Below, one piece after another: positions 43,610 through 49,338 of a stretch of DNA of 49,338 nt. The notes beneath the pieces were generated by a model, which worked only from the letters and a program-made list of their open reading frames with translations, did no database searches and had not been told where the DNA came from. A program made the position numbers and the translations under genes. This DNA comes from Candidatus Foliamicus numerosus. GTDB lineage: Bacteria; Pseudomonadota; Gammaproteobacteria; Steroidobacterales; Foliamicaceae. The DNA lies in the NCBI GenBank assembly GCA_028285945.1, contig JAPYNE010000009.1:83585-132922 (forward strand), read 5' to 3'. Each line of letters starts with the position of its first letter. The stretch's first letter is position 1.

Positions 43610-44485
43610 ATGACCGCGCATCTGATTGATGGCAAGGCCATCGCGGCTGAAGTCCGTGAGCAAGTCCGGCTCACGGTTGAGGATCGGCTGGCGTCCGGCC
43701 TCCGGGCGCCGGCGCTGGCCACCGTGCTGATCGGCGACGAGCCTGCCTCGCAGGTTTACGTCCGCAACAAGCGGCGCGCCTGCGCGGCGGCGGGCATCCG
43801 GTCGATCGACCACAATCTGCCGGCAACCACGACCGAATCGGAGCTGCTGGCGCTCATTGATGCCTGCAACCGCAACGAAGGGATCGACGGGATCCTGGTT
43901 CAGCTTCCCCTGCCCGGCCATATCGATCCTGCAAAGGTGGTCAGCGCAATCCATCCCGATAAGGACGTGGATGGCTTTCATCCGCTCACCTTCGGCCTGC
44001 TGGCGCTGCGCACCCCCCGTCTCAGGCCCTGCACGTCGGCGGGCGTCATGCGGATGCTGGAACGCATAGACGTGGATCCCAAGGGCAAGCACTGCGTGGT
44101 GCTGGGCGCCTCCAACCTAGTGGGCCGGCCGCTGGTGCTGGAACTGCTTCTGTCTGGAGCCACCGTTACCGTATGCCACCGCTTTACCGCCAATCTCGAA
44201 GAGCATGTGCGGCAGGCGGAGATCTTGACCAGCGCCGTGGGCCAGCCGGGACTGGTGCGTGGCGAATGGATCCGGCCGGGGGCCGTGGTGCTGGACATCG
44301 GCATTACGCGCATGAGCGACGGCAAGCTCCGCGGCGACGTGGAATTCGAGCAGGCCCGCCAGCGCGCCAGCTGGATCGCCCCCGTTCCCGGCGGCGTGGG
44401 CCCCATGACCGTGGCCATGCTGTTGCAGAATACGTTGGATGCCGCCCAGTCACAAACCAAGGAGTTTCCGAATGAAGCGAGTTAA
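43610..44485 (+). CDS. folD: Methylenetetrahydrofolate dehydrogenase/cyclohydrolase FolD
   Basis: This 291-residue bifunctional enzyme interconverts methylene-, methenyl- and formyl-tetrahydrofolate in the cytoplasm. Marks are VGDEPAS-type IGDEPASQVYVRNKRRAC with the catalytic Lys neighbourhood, GILVQLPLPGHID, PDKDVDGFHP, VLGASNLVGRPLVLELL (NADP site), and PVPGGVGPMTVAMLLQNTL. The folate loop normally PCTPxG reads PCTSAG, a small deviation. It overlaps the next gene's start by 14 bases; AAGGAG within its end serves the cyclophilin gene. Confidence 0.95.
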   Translation: MTAHLIDGKAIAAEVREQVRLTVEDRLASGLRAPALATVLIGDEPASQVYVRNKRRACAAAGIRSIDHNLPATTTESELLALIDACNRNEGIDGILVQLPLPGHIDPAKVVSAIHPDKDVDGFHPLTFGLLALRTPRLRPCTSAGVMRMLERIDVDPKGKHCVVLGASNLVGRPLVLELLLSGATVTVCHRFTANLEEHVRQAEILTSAVGQPGLVRGEWIRPGAVVLDIGITRMSDGKLRGDVEFEQARQRASWIAPVPGGVGPMTVAMLLQNTLDAAQSQTKEFPNEAS

Positions 44486-45080
44486 TTCAGTTGCCGCAAG
44501 CGGCGCCATATGCCTTGCGGCGCTTGCCGCATTTAGCGCCCTGGCTCAGGAGCCGGCTGAGGGCGAACAGGCGATGGAGCCTTTCCCCCGGGTTCGCATT
44601 GAAACCACCGCAGGCGCCTTCACGCTGGAGTTGTTCGCCCTCGATGCGCCGATCACGGTCTCGCAGTTCCTCCGGCTGTCGGCAAGCCGCTTCTACGAGG
44701 GTGCCATCTTCCATCGCGTGATCAAGGACTTCGTCATTCAGGGCGGCGGTTTTTCCGTGGATTTCCAAGAACGCGCAGTGGAGCAGGCGCTGCCCAATGA
44801 ATCGGGCAATGGGCGTTCGAATGTGCGCGGCACCATCGCCATGGCCCGCACCGGCGATCCGCACTCCGCGAAGAACCAGTTCTATATCAACCTCAGCGAC
44901 AACGTTGCGCTGGACCCTAGGCCCGGGCGCTGGGGATACGCGGTTTTTGGGCAGGTGGTTGGCGGCATGGACGTGGTGGACGATATCGGCAACCGCGCCA
45001 CGGGGCCGGGCGGCAGCTTTGACCGCGACGTGCCCGCGGCTCCGGTGATCATCGAACGGGTGCTGCGCGTGAGTCAATGA
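44472..45080 (+). CDS. Periplasmic cyclophilin-type peptidyl-prolyl isomerase
   Basis: This 202-residue PpiA-like protein has a Sec signal peptide (to about residue 26, ALAQ). The cyclophilin domain follows: VRIETTAGAFTLELFALDAPITVSQFL, FYEGAIFHRVIKDFVIQGGGF, GTIAMARTGDPHSAKNQFYINL, WGYAVFGQVVGGMDVVD. It assists periplasmic protein folding. The FHR and KNQFYI motifs carry the active site; the usual downstream Trp position is Phe/Leu-like in this bacterial group. ATG 44472 is chosen for the signal peptide and the AAGGAG at 44459-44464. It overlaps lpxH by four bases. Confidence 0.93.
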   Translation: MKRVNSVAASGAICLAALAAFSALAQEPAEGEQAMEPFPRVRIETTAGAFTLELFALDAPITVSQFLRLSASRFYEGAIFHRVIKDFVIQGGGFSVDFQERAVEQALPNESGNGRSNVRGTIAMARTGDPHSAKNQFYINLSDNVALDPRPGRWGYAVFGQVVGGMDVVDDIGNRATGPGGSFDRDVPAAPVIIERVLRVSQ

Positions 45081-45799
45081 GCGTCCTGTTCATGTCCGAT
45101 CTGCATCTCGATGCGGATCGGCCCGAAGCAACCCGCGCCTTTCACTGCTTTCTCGAACAACGCGCCTCCGGCGCCGAGGCCCTCTATGTGCTGGGCGACT
45201 TGTTCGAGGCTTGGGTGGGCGATGACGATGACAGCGCGCTGGCGCAGGAGGTCGTTGAGGCGCTGGCGCGGTTGACGGCGGGCGGCACGGCCGTCTTTTT
45301 CGCCCGCGGGAACCGGGATTTCCTAGTGGGCGACGACTTCGCCCGGCGCAGCGGGGTTGTGCTGCTGGAGGATGCCAGCGTCGTCGCAATCGGCGGCGAG
45401 CGTGTATTGCTGATGCATGGCGACAGCCTCTGCACCGACGACCACGATTACCAGCAATTCCGCGCGACGGTGCGCGATCCGAAGTGGCAGGCTCAGTTCC
45501 TGGCCTTGCCGCTGGAGGCGCGGCGCGCGCTGGCCGCGCAGGCGCGCGACGCCAGCCGCATTTCAACCAGCGGCAAGCCTATGGAAATCATGGACGTGAA
45601 CGCATCAGCCGTGGCCGAAGCCATGCGCTTGAACGGCGTGCGGCGCCTGATCCATGGACACACCCACCGCCCGGCGGTGCATGAATTCGAGCTCGACGGC
45701 GCCGCCGCCGTGCGAACCGTCTTAGGCGACTGGTTCCGCCGCGGCTGGGCGCTGGAATGCGACGGCCAAGGCTCGCGCCTGGCCGCCTTCGACCTGTAG
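45077..45799 (+). CDS. lpxH: UDP-2,3-diacylglucosamine diphosphatase LpxH
   Basis: This 240-residue calcineurin-fold enzyme of lipid A synthesis hydrolyses UDP-2,3-diacylglucosamine to lipid X at the inner membrane face. The metal-site blocks are FMSDLHLD, LGDLFEAWVGDD, ARGNRDFLVG, LMHGDSLCTDDHDYQQFR and IHGHTHRPAVH, all intact. It starts at the ATGA overlap with the cyclophilin. The pair ppi-lpxH is common in gammaproteobacteria and supports a Gram-negative, lipid A-making host. Confidence 0.95.
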   Translation: MSVLFMSDLHLDADRPEATRAFHCFLEQRASGAEALYVLGDLFEAWVGDDDDSALAQEVVEALARLTAGGTAVFFARGNRDFLVGDDFARRSGVVLLEDASVVAIGGERVLLMHGDSLCTDDHDYQQFRATVRDPKWQAQFLALPLEARRALAAQARDASRISTSGKPMEIMDVNASAVAEAMRLNGVRRLIHGHTHRPAVHEFELDGAAAVRTVLGDWFRRGWALECDGQGSRLAAFDL

Positions 45800-45939
45800 C
45801 GCGCGAGGGCGATCAAAGGCCCCGGGTTGCCAACTCCTTGGCCAAAAACACCGGAAAACGAGAGTGCAGCGAAGTGGTGCTCAATTAGGATACGAAGGCA
45901 TAATCCGCAATTGCCAAGCGTAACGGCACGGGAGGCCGC

Positions 45940-46159
45940 ATGGATCATACCTATTTCGCAGAGATTTCGTGGGATGGTGAAGCAGGTGTCTGGTACGTTT
46001 CGGACACGGACTTTCCGGGCCTAGCTCTTGGAGAAAATTCGCGATCTGGTTCCTGAACTGTACGAACTCAACCAGCATCTTTTCGACCAGCCAGCACCGG
46101 AGGCAATCCCGTTGCGCATGACACCCAAACGGCTAAAGACTATCCGCCTAGCTGGCTGA
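45940..46159 (+). pseudogene. DUF1902-type antitoxin, frameshifted
   Basis: The gene starts at ATG 45940 with a GGGAGG ribosome binding site and reads MDHTYFAEISWDGEAGVWYVSDTDFPGLAL, the usual DUF1902 start. It then goes out of frame. The next frame continues LEKIRDLVPELYELN ... KRLKTIRLAG to the stop at 46157-46159. About seven residues of the expected helix are missing, so a deletion of about 20 bases caused the shift. Such genes normally precede a HicA-type toxin, and a truncated one follows. Confidence 0.7.
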
Positions 46160-46209
46160 TGGCAGGCTTTCCAGCGAGGTTGAAACGGAAATTAAGAAAG
46201 GAGAATTAG
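46159..46209 (+). pseudogene. HicA-type toxin stub
   Basis: ATG 46159 overlaps the DUF1902 stop (TGATG). It encodes MAGFPARLKRKLRKEN then stop. This is what the first 16 residues of the partner HicA toxin look like before the GCxFVRQGKGDH segment, which is absent. The toxin is therefore destroyed. The stub abuts an intact HicB/HicA-like pair on the other strand. Confidence 0.5.
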
Positions 46210-46218
46210 ATCGGATCG

Positions 46219-46497
46219 TCACAACCAGCTATCTAGATCAAGCCCGAAAAGGCTTGGATCAATGGATAGCCGAGCGCATAGGCTTCGCAAAACGTGAAGT
46301 GTTAACCGGTCTTCCGCGCCTACATTGGAAGGCAAGACGACATGCCGTCCATCCGCATTCTTGAGGGTTCCTAATTCATGCTCTCCGCTAGTGCCGCGCA
46401 AGCGGATTGAGCGAGGTTCATGTTTCCAGCCTTGTTCCTCAACCTTGCGGATAAATTCCGCGAGGGTCGGCATTTGGACAAAGGGATAAGCCGCCAC
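46219..46497 (-). CDS. HicA-like toxin candidate
   Basis: This 92-residue protein is second in a two-gene unit, two bases after the HicB-like gene. The sequence PTLAEFIRKVEEQGWKHEPRSIRLRGTSGEHELGTLKNADGRHVVLPS then DRLTLHVLRSLCARLSIDPSLF has the one-helix/three-strand plus final helix layout of YcfA/HicA proteins. However, the usual catalytic His (GSHxxF) is represented only by GEHELG. The assignment is therefore moderate and rests on gene order and fold pattern. Confidence 0.55.
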   Translation of the reverse strand: MAAYPFVQMPTLAEFIRKVEEQGWKHEPRSIRLRGTSGEHELGTLKNADGRHVVLPSNVGAEDRLTLHVLRSLCARLSIDPSLFGLDLDSWL

Positions 46498-46499
46498 GG

Positions 46500-46808
46500 T
46501 TAAGCAACTCGCAATTCCCTAAATTCAGGCAGCATGAAGGCGGGAGGAACTTCATGCAGAGGAACCACAGGAAACGCTCGCGGCGCAGTGACCTCCAGCG
46601 CATCCCTAAAGGCGCGCCAATAAGGCTCAGGGGCAGGCGGCACATGTTTTAGCGAGGATTCATCAGCGACAGACAATTCAGCCGCAATCAGAATTGATAA
46701 TTCTTCCAGCGCCTCATCAATCGTTTTTCCCTGCGCCGCAATGTCGTGCTCAAGACATTGCGCCGACCAAATTTCTTCCTTGAGTAGCAAGATATTGACA
46801 GTCTGCAT
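46500..46808 (-). CDS. HicB-like antitoxin
   Basis: This 102-residue protein starts with the HicB half-fold: VNILLLKEEIWSAQCLEHDIAAQGKTIDEALEELSILIAAEL, where a strand pair and the G-x-T/S-x-x-E-A helix are clear. A Pro-rich C-terminal part replaces the usual DNA-binding domain. It precedes a HicA-like gene by two bases, a probable toxin-antitoxin pair transcribed from the region at about 46810-46860, where TATGAT lies on the minus strand. Confidence 0.7.
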   Translation of the reverse strand: MQTVNILLLKEEIWSAQCLEHDIAAQGKTIDEALEELSILIAAELSVADESSLKHVPPAPEPYWRAFRDALEVTAPRAFPVVPLHEVPPAFMLPEFRELRVA

Positions 46809-46889
46809 GGATGCAACCTCTCTCTCCGGGGGGAGGGCATCCTATCATACTGTCTAAAATGCTTGGCATATCCCTATCTTTTCTCGCTA

Positions 46890-46947
46890 TATGTCCGGGT
46901 TCAGACACATCCGGCCCCAGTCCCACATGTGTCTGAACCCGGACATA
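46890..46947. repeat. 21 bp perfect inverted repeat
   Basis: Arms 46890-46910 and 46927-46947 are perfectly complementary over 21 bases (each containing the core CCGGGTTCAGACA or its complement) around a 16-base GC-rich loop. It sits in the 249-base gap between the HicB-like gene and the protease gene, in AT-richer surroundings. It is not followed by a T-run, so it is not a classical terminator. It resembles REP-type palindromes mobilised by Y1 transposases, but no such gene is here. Confidence 0.75.
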
Positions 46948-47057
46948 GGCTGGTTATGAAATGGAAAACGCGAAGTCGCATAATCGACCGGATCGTAGAA
47001 GTCTCGATTAGTCGATCCAACAAAGGCGAGGCCTTTCGGTCGTAGCCGGTGTGTTTT

Positions 47058-49338
47058 TCAAAAAGGGCGGGATGCGGCTAGGAACAGCGTGTTTTCCGGG
47101 TGTGCGTTGGCGCGATGGCCGGGCTGGATCGAGTGCCAGCACTCCGCTCGTAGATGCCATGCAGGCGTGCCGCCCGCGCCGGAGCGCAAAGCGGTTTCAT
47201 AGCCTAGCGTCATGTCGAGTTGCCGGCCTGAGGGCTCTGCGGCAAGCCATGCCGTTTTCCGCACCACGGCGCCCGCCCGGGTTCTGCCCGCAGGGTAGTC
47301 CAGCTCCATCGCCCCCGATTCATTCCTGAGCGGCTGCGAGACTGTTAGCCAGAAGCGCCCGGCATGGTCCGGCGCTTTTCTGTTCCAGTGAATACCCGCG
47401 CTGTAGGCGCTGCTCAGCACGTGTCGGGCCCTGCGCAGCAGGCCGCGATTGAACTCGGCGGAGGTATATCCGCCTTGCGCTACGGCCACGAGGCGCAGCC
47501 CGCCCCGGAGTTCCTGCTCCGCGACTAGGCGTGTGAACCAGGTGTTCCCCGCCAATTGGCCGTAAGCGCCGCTGGCGCCCGCTCCGAGGAGGCGTTCCGA
47601 TTCCCGCAGCATGCCCAACTCCGCTGAGACACGACCGCCCGCGCCGCTCGCGTCCAGGTTCAGGAACGCGCCGTGGGTCCGTCCGGGCACCGTTAGGCGC
47701 TCGCCTCGCGTGATGCCGGAACGCTGCATGAAGAAACCGCCCCGCAAGCGTCCGCGCCCGCCCGCCGGGAAAAAATCTCGCGCCATGCCCACTCCGCGGG
47801 CGCCGAGCGCGACCCAGGCATTTTCAGTGCCCGCCGTCCGGTCGAGCGCCATCCGGCTGATTCCATCCGGGCGGAGCGCGGCGGTCAGGCTCCGCAAGGA
47901 CGACAAGGTCCATCCGCCGGCCATCGCGATGGATTCCGGCGCGGTTTTCGGGGCACGATCGAGGAACCCGGCGAAGCGGCGGTCCGCACGCGCGCCGCCG
48001 TCCATCGCCCAAGGCGCATGAAAAGCCTCCATCGGGATGAAGAAGGGCGCATTCAGGCGGTCGAATACGGCCAGTTCCCGCCCGGCGAGACCTTGCTCAA
48101 GAGCATCGCCCCAAGGCGGTCCTGCTGCTATGGCCGTGCGTTGCAGAGCCACGGCCGGACCGTCTAGGCCAGGGCCGAGCGAGGCGCGCGCCGTTCCGAT
48201 GGGCCGCGTGGCCTTCTCCACATCAAGGAGGCCCTGTCCGTAAATATCACGATCCGCATAAACCCCGGACTTGTTCGCCGCCGCCAACAGCCGGCTGACC
48301 ATTTCGGTAGAGCCCAGTTGCCCGCGGAAGGCCTCCTCCATCAGCGCGAGCGCGCCAGCCACTTGGGGTGCGGCCAGCGAGGTTCCCGCCGTGCGCCTGT
48401 AACCGTTGGCGCTGTTGGCGAGCGGCCCGTGGATGCTGGAGCCCGGTGCCGCAATGCAGTAATCCGCCGCCATTCCGCAGCGATTGGAGTAACTTGCGAT
48501 CGTGCCGTCCCGGTCGGTGGCCGCCACCGAAATGAAATGGCCTTTAAGCTCCGGGAAATAGTGCGGGGTGGCTGCGGTCAGGTTGGGCGAAGAGGCATCG
48601 GCTAGGTTTCCACGGGCATCCCGCTTGCCGTTGGAGTTGCCCGCCGCCCAAACCATGATGATCTTTTCCGCGTCCGGCGTGCCGGCCTGGATCAGGCTGT
48701 CAACGGTGCGTCCGAAAGCCGCTCGGTACTGATCGGCCGTGTAGGCGGTCACCACGCCTTCATAGCCGAAACTGTGATTGATGATTCGGGTTGCGCTGCC
48801 GATTCTCCGGTACAGGCCCTGGCTCTGCTCGTCGAAGCCGCGGAAGGAAGCCGGATTGCTCAGGTCCAAGGGACGGTACTCGGGCGTGGCGGCTCCCAGC
48901 TGAATGCCTAGGGCCAGCAGTTCCGCCTCGTAGGCCACGCCATGCATGCGCCCGCCGGTCCGGGCGCCGGCGATGACGCCGCCCACCGCAGTTCCATGCG
49001 AAGCGGTGTCGCGAATGGCGCTGAAGGAGCAGGTTCCGTTGGGGCAGCTTCGGGAAGCCACGCCGGAGCGGGGATGGAGTTTTCCGGCCAGCGCGCTGTG
49101 GCTGGGATCGGCGCCGGTGTCGATCATTCCCACCGTTACGCCTTCGCCGGTGTAGCCGCGGGCATAGGCATAGTCCGCTCCGATTTCGGCGAGGCTCCAC
49201 TGGTTGGCGAACTCGGTTGAACCGGTGAAGGCGCTGCGTTCGCTTTCCTCGGCCGGGGTCAGGCGCGGCTCGTTGGGGAAACTCAAGGGATCCGGCCTCT
49301 CGGGCTGAGGCGCAACAACGGTCTGGGCGGGAGGGGAC
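47058..49338 (-). CDS. S8 subtilisin-like serine protease autotransporter (5' end outside window)
   Basis: At least 759 residues; the frame is open to the window edge, so the signal peptide lies outside. The protease domain has Asp in VTVGMIDTGADPSHS, His in TASHGTAVGGVIAGARTG, an IINHSFGYEG strand, Asn in MVWAAGNSNGKRD and the nucleophile Ser in GTSLAAPQVAGALALMEEAF. After about residue 370 a linker leads to an autotransporter beta-barrel of about 280 residues, with alternating aromatic strands and a terminal FLAASRPF. It is a type V secreted protease of the SphB1/Ssp kind, likely surface-exposed. TTG 49284-49286 is not the true start because in-frame coding sequence (PPAQTVVAPQPERPD) continues upstream. 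Confidence 0.9.
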   Translation of the reverse strand, partial: SPPAQTVVAPQPERPDPLSFPNEPRLTPAEESERSAFTGSTEFANQWSLAEIGADYAYARGYTGEGVTVGMIDTGADPSHSALAGKLHPRSGVASRSCPNGTCSFSAIRDTASHGTAVGGVIAGARTGGRMHGVAYEAELLALGIQLGAATPEYRPLDLSNPASFRGFDEQSQGLYRRIGSATRIINHSFGYEGVVTAYTADQYRAAFGRTVDSLIQAGTPDAEKIIMVWAAGNSNGKRDARGNLADASSPNLTAATPHYFPELKGHFISVAATDRDGTIASYSNRCGMAADYCIAAPGSSIHGPLANSANGYRRTAGTSLAAPQVAGALALMEEAFRGQLGSTEMVSRLLAAANKSGVYADRDIYGQGLLDVEKATRPIGTARASLGPGLDGPAVALQRTAIAAGPPWGDALEQGLAGRELAVFDRLNAPFFIPMEAFHAPWAMDGGARADRRFAGFLDRAPKTAPESIAMAGGWTLSSLRSLTAALRPDGISRMALDRTAGTENAWVALGARGVGMARDFFPAGGRGRLRGGFFMQRSGITRGERLTVPGRTHGAFLNLDASGAGGRVSAELGMLRESERLLGAGASGAYGQLAGNTWFTRLVAEQELRGGLRLVAVAQGGYTSAEFNRGLLRRARHVLSSAYSAGIHWNRKAPDHAGRFWLTVSQPLRNESGAMELDYPAGRTRAGAVVRKTAWLAAEPSGRQLDMTLGYETALRSGAGGTPAWHLRAECWHSIQPGHRANAHPENTLFLAASRPF

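Overview
The window looks like a chromosome piece from a high-GC Gram-negative bacterium, most likely a gammaproteobacterium. The supporting signs are divergent uvrA/ssb, the miaB-phoH-ybeY-corC block with lnt close by, folD-ppi-lpxH, a TonB-dependent receptor and an autotransporter protease. I cannot name a species. Most of the window is GC-rich. Positions 1 to about 2,900 and parts of 35,000-38,100 and 45,900-47,050 are visibly more AT-rich and hold accessory genes.

Layout: (1) 1-2,900 is an accessory patch with a transposase scrap, a Cys-rich secreted protein and a damaged restriction-modification (R-M) set. (2) 2,931-10,172 is DNA repair, RNA modification and envelope housekeeping, where uvrA and miaB have lost key pieces. 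(3) 10,229-17,525 holds an orphan outer-membrane channel, a Bcr-type exporter, lnt, a gutted SUMF1 protein, a ZIP transporter and an aldehyde dehydrogenase. (4) 17,626-24,982 holds a GPH-type MFS carrier, a FAD monooxygenase plus Rieske oxygenase pair, an AlbA_2/ATPase protein and several gene remnants. (5) 24,170-26,857 is a coupled Nudix, metallo-beta-lactamase, GNAT and DUF2878 operon. (6) 26,938-31,601 is a CpxRA-like two-component system with a three-repeat operator, a divergent 38-residue membrane peptide and a TonB receptor. (7) 32,069-38,143 holds a CYP51-family P450, moeA, an Eco29kI-like R-M island bounded by a moeA scar, and a RelE/Xre pair. (8) 38,161-43,513 encodes an acyl-CoA-dehydrogenase-fold monooxygenase and a two-subunit molybdopterin enzyme resembling pyrogallol-phloroglucinol transhydroxylase, with an SCP2-like domain fused to its large subunit. 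(9) 43,610-49,338 holds folD, a periplasmic cyclophilin, lpxH, a broken HicA-type pair beside an intact one, and an S8 autotransporter protease that runs off the window.

Two themes stand out. First, many genes keep their two ends but have lost their middle or one terminus: uvrA (twice), miaB, the SUMF1 protein, two short-chain dehydrogenases, a DUF262-like gene and a DUF1902/HicA pair. This points to deletion-driven gene decay or to systematic small assembly deletions. Second, there are strongly structured non-coding elements. Two cloverleaf-like repeats have diverged but perfectly paired 27-29 bp arms around a conserved loop, and both sit between convergent genes. A triple-hairpin element replaces the start of miaB. 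A perfect 21 bp inverted repeat lies upstream of the HicB gene. The strongest candidates for something new are the cloverleaf repeats, the SCP2-molybdopterin fusion and the operator-linked small peptide.
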